Source of the DNA: Leucocoprinus leucothites
Taxonomy: Eukaryota > Basidiomycota > Agaricomycetes > Agaricales > Agaricaceae
Direction of reading: 5' to 3'
Assembly (NCBI GenBank): GCA_013368445.1
Contig: JAACJO010000011.1
Coordinates: forward strand, 1,612,001-1,676,000
Length of the DNA stretch: 64,000 bases
The translations under genes were made by a program, and so were the position numbers. Each line of letters opens with the position of its first letter. Within the stretch, counting starts at the first letter, position 1. Shown here in pieces: positions 34,921-45,687 of the stretch. Below the pieces are notes generated by a model. It was not told the DNA's origin and ran no database searches. It saw only the letters and a list, made by a program, of their open reading frames with translations.

Positions 34921-37893
34921 TTATTTAGGAGACGGCGTGGACGGAGAAAATTGTGTACTACTACCACCACTAGTCTCTCCGAGGTTGTCGTGACTGTGTC
35001 TGGCCCTAGCCTTGCTCCGTCGCTCACCTCTCGTTATCGGGGAACTTGCTGGGCTCCCAGATTCTGATTGTGCCGCTACTACTGCTATGAGTTTCTCGAC
35101 CTCGCGCTTCCAGTGTCCTGTCATTGGTGCACCACATTGAAAGAATCTTGAAAGAGCAAGAACCAAATAAATTATCGCGATTACAAGGAACACGGAAGTT
35201 AAGACCCGGAAAGCGGATTCGGTCAATGGTGGCGCCGGGAGGGAGAATTCAAGTGGAGGGCTCGCGCGAGTTCTCCACATAAACCATATGATTGCTGTGA
35301 TGAAGATGAGGATGGACCTTCGAGTCGTCAGTTCAATATGACATGTTGTGGAGAGATGTCCCCTTACCAAGCCAAAAAGACGACTGGCAGAGCTAGCAGG
35401 AACCAGGTGTTCCAAACAACGATGTGCGGCTTTTCTGTCTCCTAACACGACTAGTTACAACCAGGTACTGGTATCTGCTTGATCACGTTAAGCACTCACC
35501 ATGGCCCAACCAATGATGATGTTATCAGTCCGCATCCGCCTGAACTGGATAATATACAAACATCCATATACTATGCTCCAGAGTGCCATAATTAGAGACC
35601 AATGTGCGAGACTTCGAGTCACAGGGTCATTCACAGCTCCATCCACTTGAAACAGTGTTAAAATGCCTCTAAGTTAAACCTGCAAATTAGTATCAATCCC
35701 TCCATCGAAAGTACATACGCACGGCACCATCATGGCAGAAACAATGTTGAGAGTTCTCCACTCCTCAACGAGGTCGCCAATCATATTTTCCCAATCGTTC
35801 TTCAGCTGCCGGAATTGGGGTACTGTCGAAGGCCCATCCCCTTCCTGTTCATCGTCTTCCTGACCCAGCTCACGTTCCTCTTTGCTGAGCCTCCTAGTGC
35901 GGCCTCTGCTTCTACCAGCTCCCTCGGTCGCCCGTGATCGCGACTGAGCAGCGTGGTGCGCAATTTGATATACCGATAAGCCAGCATCTCGGAAGATTTG
36001 ATTAGCACGGAAGAAATAAAGGGAAGGAATCAATAGATGGCCGGCGAGATATGTGTGAAAAACCACGTTGTATGCAGTGGTAACAACAAATGAGTAATGA
36101 GAAGCGAAACTGTCATGATCAGTAGTTTCTTGAGGATTTGCGGATTCCCAGTGCCAGGGGTTGAAGCCATAGCCAGCCGAACCGGCCGGGAAGCTGTAGG
36201 GGTGGTCGTGTTGACGTTTCGCCTGCGGAGCCTTGGTCCAATTTTCAGCTCCGGCGAATAACGAGGAGGGAGGGATTCCACGAGAAGCCGGTGTGTAGGA
36301 GCGAGTACTCCTACCGAGCGTTTGATGATCTGTATTGGTGGTGTATATATTCAAGTAGGGAGAGTGACCTTGATATTGGTACCGAACATCCTCGTTGATC
36401 TCTACGGGGGCGGAGGGGCCTCCAAGGTGTTCTGACACAGAGGGAGAATGATTACGTTCGACTATCGCACGTCCTGGAGTATGAACGGTAGGATCACACA
36501 CATCTGGAGTCTCCGACCCAAAATCGGGTCTAGTAATATCACTGGGAGGTAACGTAGACTGTCCCTGATTTCCGCTGTCGTTCATGGCTTCACCAGAATC
36601 AGAGATCGCGGCGACTCCTCCATCCCGTGATCCTTCGACTGCTGGGGAAGTCGACTCATATGATGGATAAACAAGTTTCGGCCCTGTGCTGGTCAAGATA
36701 GTTGGTGGTCCAACAGCTGCTCGGGGTTCAAGAGAAGCGATTTTGGTCATCGGAGGCACAGGCGCCTCCGTGTAGTTCACCACCTCCACTCCGTCTTCCC
36801 TTAGCTCTCCACCATCCTCCTTCGGTATTTCACTTAGCGCCTCCTCGCTGGTCTCAACTGTGGTGGTGCTTTCTGGTTCTGTGGCTGGCATCTCGCCCTT
36901 GTGTTTTTGAGTGATGGGGATAGGCTGCAGAGAAGTGGGCATCTCCGATCCAATAGCCGGTTGGGGTACGGGAGAAGCGATTGTGTCCATTGGAAGTGAT
37001 GGCGACTCAGTGTCGTTCAGCACTCGTATTTCACCTTCCCTTAGTTCCCCATCCTCCTCCTTCGACATTTCACCTAGCACCTCATCACTGGCCCCAACTG
37101 TGATAGCGTATTCTGGTTCGGTAATTGGTGCCTCGCCGTTGTGTTTTTGAGCGACGAGGGTAGACTGCGGAGGAGAGGTGGGCATCTCCGATCCAACAGC
37201 CGCTTGGGGTACGAAAGAAGCGATTGTGTCCATTGGAAGTGATGGCGACTCAGTGTCGTTCAGCACTCGTATTTCATCTTCCCTTGGTTCCCCATCCTCC
37301 TCCTTCGACGTTTCACCTGGCGCCTCATCACTGGCCCCAACTGTGATAGCGTATTCTGGTTTGGTAGTTGGTGCCTCGCCGTTGTGTTTTTGAGTGACGA
37401 GGGCAGACTGCGGAGGAGAGGTGGGCATCTCCGATCCAACAGCCACTTGAGGTACGAAAGAAGTGATTGTGTCCATCGGAAGCGATGGCGACTCAGTGTC
37501 GTTCAGCGCTCGTATTTCACCTTCCCTTAGTTCCCCATCCTCCTCCTTCGACATTTCACCTAGCGCCTCCTCCCCGGCCCCAACTGTGATAGCGTATTCT
37601 GGTTCGGTAGTCGGTGCCTCGCCGTTGTGTTTTTGAGTGATGAGGGTAGATTGTAGAGGAGAGGTGGGTATCTCTAATCCAACGGCCACTTGGGGTGCGG
37701 GAGAAGCTGTTATATTTATCGGAAGCGATGGCGCCTCGGTGTGGTACAGCACTCGCACTCCATCTTTACTTAGTTCCCCACCCTCGTCTTTCGATGTTTC
37801 GCCTGGCGCCTCCTCACTGGCCTCAACTGTGATAGCGTATTCTGGTTCGGTGGCTGGTGTCTCGCCGCTGTACTTTTGAGTGGTGTCAGTGGG
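34921..37893 (-). CDS. Mosaic protein: 81-residue tandem repeats fused to a multi-pass membrane protein; 5' end unclear
   Basis: The frame is open from 37893 (just after a TAG at 37896-37894) with no ATG before several repeats. The N-terminal half is about five 81-residue acidic repeats (HNGEAPTTEPEYAITVG, then EEDGELREGE and NDTESPSLPMDT). It then jumps to pieces related to other parts of the Pro-rich protein: LVYPSYESTSPAVEGSRDGG. The second half is different: a polar stretch, a hydrophobic region near 36000-36080 (VVTTAYNVVFHTYLAGHLLI), and a basic linker. Three short exons follow (QVDGAVNDPVTRSLAHWSL; ETEKPHIVVWNTWFLLALPV; SILIFITAIIWFMW). The last part, ending at 34921, matches the fragment at 2-271. 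A true 5' exon is missing, or the gene is a chimera transcribed by read-through from the cassette gene ending at 37946. Confidence 0.55.
36778..37893. repeat. Coding tandem repeat, period 243 bases, about 4.6 units
   Basis: Unit starts line up at 36778, 37021, 37264, 37507 and 37750 on the + strand (beginning CACTCGTATTTCAYCTTCCC), spaced exactly 243 bases (81 codons). The three middle units are very similar, including third-codon positions; the outer ones are more diverged. Single-copy relatives of the unit sit in the Pro-rich proteins at 29948 and 37946. The array therefore grew by recent unequal exchange from a single ancestral exon segment. Confidence 0.85.
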
Positions 37894-37945
37894 CTACGAA
37901 GGAGAGGTGAGGTTAGTATGGTGCCATGGAATAGGTGGTATAGAT

Positions 37946-39284
37946 TCATACCCGTAGCTCCGAGCCACTGAAATGTGAGTTCGTTAATGCTATTGATGAT
38001 GGGATAGGTGACGATCGGCGGCGTTTTTCCCCCCCTATTATAAAAAATGGTGGCGTCCCTGGGTAAGTCGGCGGATATGGATAAATACGGAACGGATTGG
38101 CCCTGGTCAAGGTAGTTGCAGATCCAACAGCTGCTTGGGGTGCAGGGGAAGCGATTGTGTTCATCGGAAGCGATGACACCTGGGTGTGATCCGGCACCCA
38201 GACTCCATCTTCTCTCAATTCTCCATCATCCTCCTTCGACATTTCGCCTAGCTCCTCACCGACTCCAGCTGTGATAGCGTATTCTCGTTCAGTGGTTGGC
38301 ATACTATCATTATGCTGTTGAGCGGCAAGGGTAGGCTGAGGAGGAGGATAGGTGGACATCCCACCGCCATTCTGGATCGGAGCTTGTGATGGATGAAAGT
38401 TGGGAGATGATGAAAAATTCATATTCATAGGAGGGAATGAGCCTGGGGGTCCATTTGGCATCATGGAAAAGGGCGGAAAAGGTCCAGGCCCACCAATCGG
38501 GGCCAATTGGTGGAAATTTGTATTAGAGGGATCAAAATTGGGTGGAGGGCCTTGAAGCTGAGGAGGGAGAGTGGGGCGGAATCTGGAAGGTCCTTTCCTT
38601 GGAAGAGTAGCTTGTGTAGACAACAGAGACCACTGTCCTTGATTTCTGGGGCTGTTTACAATTTCGCTGGGTGCAGTAATGGCAGCCAATCCTCCATCCT
38701 GTGACCTCCAAACGGGATGACGTTGATCTGGAGTTTGGGATTTGCGTCCGAAATGGCCTTCCCCATTGGTGATCTTTTGTTCTTTCCGTGCTTTTCGATC
38801 GTCCAGTTGTCTTCGCATTTCTGTCACTCGGGCTTTCCTCTTGGTTTTCTCCTCTGCGCCTATACCTGTGAAGGTTGCCCCAAACGCTGTTGTAAAGGGA
38901 ATGATCTACTTAGTTGAGAAATAAAAGTCGAGCGACTCCAAAGACTTACCACCCCCGGCGTTAGGCGCCAGGCTCTGGTTGTCAAAGCCGAGGGCTCTAC
39001 GTATATCCATTGCATTTCCACCTGCGCTGACCACTGATTCCGCTTATTAGATTGGGAGCATAGTATTGGTACTTACGGGAAGATGATGGTGGCGCTGGTA
39101 TCGCAGGACCAGATGCCCCTGGAATGCCCGCCCTGGTCGAGCGTTGGGGTTTTGCAACATTATCAAGTGCGAGCCGAGCTGTCTCCATTGCCTGGTTGAC
39201 TGCATCCTGGTGGTTATCTTGTCCATCTTGTGGTCCATCGAGGTCATCGAGAATGAAGCTATGAATGCCATTGAAGAGACTCAT
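37946..39284 (-). CDS. Pro-rich protein, cassette right copy (unknown function)
   Basis: Paralogue of the gene at 29948-31319 with the same three-exon plan. Exon 1 from ATG 39284 (MSLFNGIHSFILDDLDGPQD, AVNQAMETARLALDNVA), then a short exon near 38950-39030, and a large exon ending at 37946 (SGSELRV). The basic RQLDDRKARKEQK segment, the Pro-rich middle (QLQGPPPNFDPSN, SMMPNGPPGSFPPMNMNF), one acidic unit (TTEREYAITAGVGEELGEMS) and the basic KRRRSSPIP end are conserved. All frames are open. Its stop is only 52 bases from the open frame of the mosaic gene on the same strand. Function unknown; the disorder suggests a scaffold or regulatory role. Confidence 0.6.
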
Positions 39285-39701
39285 GTTGTCCGAGTGGGAA
39301 TTCTCGAAGTCGTGCTTTTGACGATTACATGTGGCTTCAAGCTGGTTGATTTATATGATTATTGGGCTGTGCAGTATTAACACGAGGCGCATATTACTCA
39401 ATCACCATTCAGAGTAAGAACGAACTTGGGGCGATGCATGTACTGCTTTCAGCGTTAAATTCTTTTCAGATAATAAGAAAAGCACGAGGGAGACGGTGAA
39501 CATTGCTATATTCAAATACCTAATTCTGGCCGGATTTCTCCTTCTTGGACCTAAATAATGCGCTAATCTCAGTTTTGGCAAGACGTCATCGCCAAAGAGT
39601 CTGACAGTCGCTGCTGCGCTCGTAAAGGGGCTGTGCAATACCGACTAGCAAGGTTCCTCAGCTGTTATACACGCGGTAGGACAACATTATCCACAACAAC
39701 C
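39285..39701. other. Intergenic inside the right cassette
   Basis: About 415 bases, alignable with 31320-31754. It holds the Pro-rich gene promoter and the 3' flank of the EI24-like gene. No gene seen. Confidence 0.55.
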
Positions 39702-41017
39702 TTATTCCTTCTTGCTGCGTTGCTCCCGGGAGATGTAGTGTTGGCGTTTCTCAAGATCTGTTAAGGCAAGACTAAATGTGGGCGACCTTGGTCATAGGCG
39801 GGGGACGTACCATGAGCCCACATAGCTGCTCCAACGCGATTCGAAACCATAAAAACCAATCCGAAAATTGGTATCCCTTCCAACAGAGCTGCTGTGAACC
39901 CGAATGCTGTGATCGAAGTAAGCTTGAAAAGGATTCGTTTAACGAGTCTATTTCTGGCTTACCCCAATAATCCCACTTTCGTTCTTCCATGAATATAGCC
40001 ACCTGTGGAGGTGTCATCTTTTTTGCCTCGAAGTACTTCATGTGACGTGAGTGGCGCGTTTAGCGGGGGTGTCTTGCAAGATCGGGTATAATGAAAGCAC
40101 TTACACGTCGATGAAGGTGGCGTGCAGTGCTTAGAGCCTTCAGCCACGCCGAGAGCATGAGACCAATGATCGGATAGAAACTGAAGGGTAGGAGGAGAAC
40201 TGGTGCGCTGGAACTTCAGCAGAGAGTAGATGAAAAGGGAGCGTGGAGTGGGTGTCCTTACTTCGCTTGACAACATGTCGACCGAAAAATGTGCTCAACA
40301 ACTGGTCCACCAGCGACTTCTTTATATCAGGTTGAGGAGGGTGATCCCATTCTTCTACGTATGGTTGCCAGAAGTCGGGTCCCTTTCCTCGTGACTCGAC
40401 TGTATATGCCCATGCGCGGTCTCGAGCGATTGCTAAGTTTCGCCGGAGGAAGAAATCCATCATTGTTGTTACTTGAGAGCCGACAAGAAGAACCGCAGCA
40501 TCTAGGTGGCGTGCGTATGTGACCGCAGTGAAGTACTAATCAAGGGGCCGGGACGTACAAGTATGAACATTGAAGGGTACTTGGTAGCCAAAGATGGTGT
40601 CATGAGAGAGCCCAGTTATTTTTGGGGAGCTGAGGGTAGACATTAAATCATTCCGTCGCATTGAGTAGATTCACCCACGCACTTGCGCAGAAAGAGCTCA
40701 ATAAACTTCCTCTGGATACCAAACGTCAAGAGTGCCTATGATAATCTGATATGAGAGACAGTATTGTCCAAAAAGTGAATATCCCGAACCCATATTCCAC
40801 CGACAATGGCACCACGCCTTGCTGCATGTCTACACTTGTCCCAGGCCGGTCTCAAAAGCTTTTGGTCCGTCAAAAGGCGATACGCGCCAACGACAACATA
40901 CGAAGGGGGAAACTCTAGTCTGGTTGTAGCTCTGGCCAACTCGGGTGGGACTGGCCTAGCATCGTGGTTCTCAAAGAGCGCGTTTTGGCCTTCAAAGTCA
41001 GAAGGAGAGGGTGTCAT
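39702..41017 (-). CDS. EI24/Rrt8-like multi-pass membrane protein, intact copy
   Basis: Seven or eight short exons. Start ATG 41017 (MTPSPSDFEGQNALFENHDA), then VVVGAYRLLTDQKLLRPAWD and RGAIVGGIW. Splicing gives ALLTFGIQRKFIELFLRK, then ITGLSHDTIFGYQVPFN, then HLDAAVLLVGSQVTTMMDFF with RRNLAIARDRAWAYTVESRG and DFWQPYVEEWD. Next are LLLPFSFYPIIGLMLSAWLK, KYFEAKKMTPPQVAIFMEER, AFGFTAALLEGIPIFGLVFM and NRVGAAMWAHDLEKRQHYI, stop 39704-39702. This order of hydrophobic helices and the NR(V/I)GAAMWAxDLEKRQ ending are what I know from fungal EI24-domain proteins (yeast Rrt8/Lds group, endoplasmic reticulum/lipid droplet, spore-wall roles). The family call rests on memory of these motifs. The first donor is GTTCGG, slightly unusual. 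Confidence 0.7.
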
Positions 41018-41381
41018 TGGAAGCTGGAAGTGAACGTGATGATTACGGTTTCACATGCTGGCCGGTAACTCAACCGCCCGGGGCAATGTGACAACTTATT
41101 TACTTTTGTTTGTGCTCCATACCACTCTTATACAACTCACTTCCCCCCCATCCATGTCATCAAATATCATGATTCTTAGCGAGTTTGTCCAGAGAGTCAT
41201 ATAATATTTATATGTATTTCTTGTAGCTATTTTACGGTAAAAATTCGTGACAATGTTTAACTGTTAACTTGACTTCGCCCTCATGACGTATTCTATTTTT
41301 GGATTTCTCCTCTCAGGATGATGGGAGCCAATTCCAAGTTGAGCGTCTATTGTCAGCACATTCTCGTTGGCTCATACCACG
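41018..41381. promoter_or_regulatory. Divergent intergenic region, EI24-like gene and peroxiredoxin-like gene
   Basis: About 360 bases between divergent start codons. An AT-rich stretch (ATATAATATTTATATG near 41200) could act as a core promoter for either gene. No gene seen. Confidence 0.45.
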
Positions 41382-42343
41382 ATGACCGATCCCCACAGGA
41401 TACCTACTGATGACGAGCTGAAGGTAGCCAGCACACTCAATGTGCTAGATATTGAAGGGAAAGAGATCCCGTTCTCTTCTCTCTTTGCAAACCAGAAGAC
41501 AATCGTTGTGTTTATACGTGAGCCGCCAGTTCACCAGGACTAGGATGATATAACTGAAGTGCACCGAGATTAGGCCACTTCTTCTGCGGCGTAAGTCCTA
41601 TTTTGCTTTATGATGAACCGACTCTAACACCAATATTAGAGGTGCCAGGTTCGAAGCATTGACTTTCCTTGACCGTCGAGGGCTCTTATTTTTGCAAAAG
41701 GAATATGTTGAAGCTCTAGCTCAAGTCCCTCGTTCAAAGCTTGAGGACTTGGGAACAAGTATCGTTGTCATTGGCTGTGGAGAGTGGCAGCCGATCAAAG
41801 GCTATCTTGGTGCGGACCCTGCCAGTCAGGTGATGTAAACAGGACTGACTTAGGTTTAGAGAAGACGGGGTTCAAGGGTGCTATCTACGCTGACCCTACT
41901 CGTAAGGTCTACCATGCCCTGGGGATGGATATCGAAAAACTGGCCACGACTCCCGCTGGCGAGAAGAAACGTAGCTACATCCGTAGCAGCATACTCAGCG
42001 TAACGTTATCGAGCACCTGGGTACGCTCAACTCGCAGTATCTCTACCACTTCTAACCTGTTCTATGATGTAGAGCGGCCCATTGACAAATCCGAGGCTAA
42101 TTGGTAAACAAGGGAATATATCTCAGCTGGGAGGAGAGTTCATTCTAGGGCCTGGTAAGGACCTCGTCCTCTGCATGCCCATTTTTCTAACTGCCAGTTA
42201 CTCTAGGCAACACATGCTCATTTGCATCGAGAATGCAGCACACAGAAGACCGTATGTCCTCTAGCATTCTAGATTCAGGTTTATTAGCTCACGATTTCTC
42301 AGATGTGGAGGTTGACGATTTGCTCAAGGCTCTCGAAGAATGA
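41382..42343 (+). CDS. Peroxiredoxin-like AhpC/TSA-type antioxidant protein with two micro-exons
   Basis: Start ATG 41382 (MTDPHRIPTDDELKVASTLN). Exon 1 ends VFI at 41517. A 17-base exon (41574-41590) gives RHFFCG, and a 9-base exon (AGGTGCCAG, 41640-41648) gives RCQ. The exon from 41701 starts EYVEALAQVPRSKLEDLG. Joined, this makes HFFCGRCQEYVEAL with a C-G-R-C redox pair, as expected for this family. SIVVIGCGEWQPIKGYL, then TGFKGAIYADPTRKVYHALG and GKQGNISQLGGEFILGPG follow. Two last exons give GNTCSFASRMQHTED and HVEVDDLLKALEE, stop TGA 42341-42343. Family members are thioredoxin-fold proteins reducing peroxides or acting in lipid metabolism. Appears intact, about 240 residues. Confidence 0.87.
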
Positions 42344-42493
42344 AATAGAGGGCAGTACGAATCTTTATGGGTACCTATTTTTAGTATGATCAAATGTGAC
42401 ATATGCGACAAACTTCGTTCATCAATTTGAATTGTCCCCCTCAGGCCCTCACTCAGTTACACGCCTTGCACAGTCCCCTCACCGTTATATCCG

Positions 42494-43310
42494 ATGCACA
42501 GCAACTATTTATCAATATCTACTGCAACAATCCCATGGACCCACCGCCTTGCGAACATTCTACGAGTGCCATCTTTATCCAACACACCACGCTCGGTCCA
42601 ACATTTCACTGGCGAAATTTGGAAGCATATATTCAGCATCTGCGTTTATTCCGACCTGGAGCATGTCGACACGATGTCAATTTCAAGTAGGAACAGGCGT
42701 TTTGCTCGACTAGAACAATCCGGCCTTAGCGGGGTAATTTTATACGAGATCCCTGTCAAACACAGGTCTGATGGTCGCACGTGTCCTGGGGTTACTCTGG
42801 AGGAGGTTTTCGGAAGTAAGGAAGGGAACTATGAAGATGGGATGAATATGAAGGAACTCTTGGGCTCTACGGACGCGAGACTGGTCTACTTCCCAGCGTA
42901 CGCTTGTACTTCATTTTTCGTGCGTGGCATTCGCATACCTCACGGGCTCGTTCAGCTAACACCAAGCTCTTAAGATTGGCCAAGTGATGCACACCTTCCT
43001 TGCTGGCGACTGTCACCTTCAACTGCGACCAGCACTCAACGGGTTCTTTGTCTTTACTGACAGTTCAGATCAGGACGGGTATCAAAGTGCGGAATCTATT
43101 GTCGACGAATCTGCGGTAGCGGCCCAGATATGCGGTGTCGAAGACTCGGAGGGCTCAGCGGCGAGCAACTCTGATGAAGACGAGCGCCTATCTGAAAAGT
43201 TTGATAGCTCTGTGGATTCTCTCGGACCCCCGACGCCTCCTCGACTCGATTCACCCCCGATACACGATTTCAACACGGTGCTTCTTGACATCCTTGCCCC
43301 TGAAAAATGA
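42494..43310 (+). CDS. F-box-like protein (tentative)
   Basis: Frame from ATG 42494 (an upstream ATG is possible only in another frame) with one inferred intron 42920-42974. The joined frame reads ACTSFF then IGQVMHTFLAGDCH. Residues about 37-75 (FTGEIWKHIFSICVYSDLEH, then VDTMSISSRNRRFARLE) resemble an F-box: hydrophobic-E-I-W-x-x-I-F followed by a spaced Leu/Ser/NRRF pattern. The C-terminus is acidic and Ser-rich (EDSEGSAASNSDEDERLSE) and ends DILAPEK. If real it would couple a substrate to an SCF ubiquitin ligase. The 5' end is uncertain because a second frame (42403-42690) overlaps it. Confidence 0.48.
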
Positions 43311-43987
43311 ACCGAAACAAACACTACACACTATCGACAGACTATTTGATACCTTCACCATCATTATACAAGTATCATTGTCTCCAAGCACTGACTGGGA
43401 TATGCTTAAAGTAATTGAAACGGTTTCTTTACTATTTCGTTTTCAACCTCTCGGTATTTGAGGTGCATATACGTAGTCAGGTCGCAGGGGGCCCGCGTAT
43501 ACCGGAGGCTCGTCGACCGACAAACTGGAAACAGAACAACACGAATATCAATGATACTTCCATTGCAAGTAATATAAGGCCCGGGACCGTTCTCTCGGCA
43601 TGGACTCTCAGCATGACTCCAGGCACCTCAAAGCTATAGTTTGACTACAGTAAGTAATTGCGATTACTTGCTGCAGCTATACCAGGGTTGTCTTGGCTTT
43701 TGCAACCGATATCAGGGAACTCAAAATCTGACCATGACTATAGCCGGTAATTTAGACGCCGGATAGTCCCAGTAAAGATTATCCGGGATATTTTGGCCGA
43801 TACCGAAATAGTAAAGAAAAATGTGTAGTATCAACGTCTTCTCAAAGTTGCGTTGCAAATCATTGTAATTGATGTATAATGAATCAGCCATAGCCTTATG
43901 CGCTAACCGTTAAACAAGAAGGGGTATACAATTGCTAGAGGAAAAATACATATTTAAAATTATCATCTCCTTTATCCCAACCACAAT
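43311..43987. other. Intergenic between converging genes
   Basis: About 680 bases between the F-box-like gene (+) and the protease stop (-). It is AT-rich towards 43800-43980. No gene supported. Confidence 0.5.
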
Positions 43988-45687
43988 TTAAGCGTTGTGA
44001 GCGAGATCATTGACGGTGCCCGAAGCTATACGTAAAGCGAATGTCAGCAATTGGATCGGGGGAGTTGAGTTGAGGGGAAGACTTACGGATACCGCTTATG
44101 ACACCCTTGAGCGAGAGAGATTGGATCTTGGAGCTCATAGCGGCGGGCGAAACGTTTCCTTGAAGTCCAATAAGGTACGCAATCAATCCCGCGATATGGG
44201 GAGTGGCCTATTTAGGCAATCAACATTTGCTGCTCGGGATGTGAGATCAGGGTTAATACGTACCATGGAGGTTCCGGAAATGTTATTGGTAGCAGTGGTG
44301 CTTCCGATCCAAGAACTGATGATGTTCTGTCCAGGAGCGAAGACATCGACGACGGATCCAAAGTTGGAGAAGGAGGCACGAGCGTCGGCGATGGTGCTTG
44401 CTCCGACTGTGACTGCGGAGGTAGCACGTGCGGGGGAGGTTGTGCCTGCGTCGGTGTTGGAGTTGCCTGCTGCGACGGCTACGTGAACTCCGGCGCTTGT
44501 GAGCTTATTGGGGGGATGGATGTAAGTGGGAGTGTGAGAAGGGAGAGGGGAAGGGACACGTACGGATGTAACGGCGTTATCGAGAGAGGTGGATGCGCTA
44601 CCGCCAAGTGACATTGAGACGATGCTTGGACGGCCGGTTGAAGAAGCTCGGTTTGCGACAAAGTTCAGTCCTGAGACACTATGAATAGTATCGTAAGTTG
44701 AGTAAGAATATATGAGAGGTTGGGGTACGTACATGTCGGAAACGGCACCGGAACCTTGATCGCTAAGAACTTTGACGGCGATGATGTTGGCGGATTTGGC
44801 TACTCCGAATTGACTACCGGCGGCTGTGCCACTGTGTGTATGGAAGAAGAAGGGAGTGAGTAAAAAGGAATCATGTCGGATCAATAAGAAGGGTGTGATG
44901 GTAGGTTCAACCGAAGAAAGTGAGATGAAGTGAGAGTTGAGCTTTGTACTTACGCGCAGTGTGTTCCGTGGCCATTGCCATCAGCATCACTGGTTTTATC
45001 ATTAGTATTGATGTCATGATAAGTGAATAGCACATGGATTAGGTTTACTCACGCGTATCCACCGAATGTCGCACCCCAAGAAGCACGACCACCGAATTGG
45101 GACTATATTTATCAAAGAAGGTTGTTGTTAGTAAATACAGAACAAGTGTGGTTGCTGCAAGTAAATACTGACGTGGGAGGTGAAAACACCGGTATCAACG
45201 ATGTAGATGTCGACACCTGCACCGGCGGAGGAGTCGTAGGTGTATGAGTATGTCAGAGCGCTGGTATCTTGGTTGCTGAGCTTTGAGCTGGAACTGAGTC
45301 GGGAGAGACCCCATGGTGCGTTAGTTCTATAATTAGGAGGTGTCAATAACGAATGTTGTAATAATACAAGATGAGCAACACGAACTCAGTAACAAAGGTG
45401 TGCATAACGCCATCCTCAGTGATAGTCTCAACATCTGGGTTGGCTCTCAATTTCTCAACGGTCGCATCGTCAAAATGACCTGCGAAACCGTTGATAGCGC
45501 CGTCCCAGGTATGAGTGACACCGGAATCGGGTTTAGCAGACGATTTATCGGCGTCGACTTTGAAAGTGACGATGTAGCGACCGGTGGTTTCACCAGAGTA
45601 TTTCTCGACGGTGTGCAGAGTCGCTGAGGGAGCGGCTAGGGCAAATGAGGAGGCGAGGAGGATAAAGAAGGTGGATGTGAAACGCAT
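43988..45687 (-). CDS. Secreted subtilisin-like serine protease, proteinase K type (S8A)
   Basis: Secreted endopeptidase. ATG 45687 opens a signal peptide (MRFTSTFFILLASSFALAAP). An inhibitor-I9 propeptide follows (GRYIVTFKVDADKSSAK, ending VETITEDGVMHTFVTEF). The mature domain starts about NAPWGLSRLSS. The catalytic Asp is in VDIYIVDTGVF (about 45190), the His in GNGHGTHCA (about 44960), and the Ser in ISGTSMATPHIAG, which spans the intron near 44220-44265. Oxyanion-region and substrate-binding segments VSMSLGG and VAVAAGNSN are present. About eight introns of 50-70 bases. It ends ASGTVNDLAHNA, stop 43990-43988. Length (about 390 residues) and order are standard for the family. Likely nutritional or host-tissue-degrading role. 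Confidence 0.95.

Noticed and set aside
36702..37393. Plus-strand frames over the 243-base repeats (70-80 residues each)
   Set aside because: Antisense shadows of the repeated coding units; they recur only because the DNA repeats.
36778..37893. The 243-base array considered as a CRISPR or satellite array
   Set aside because: Units are contiguous, coding and without spacers; a eukaryotic coding repeat fits all observations.
44010..44486. 158-residue + strand frame
   Set aside because: Antisense of the subtilisin gene, whose catalytic motifs are on the other strand.
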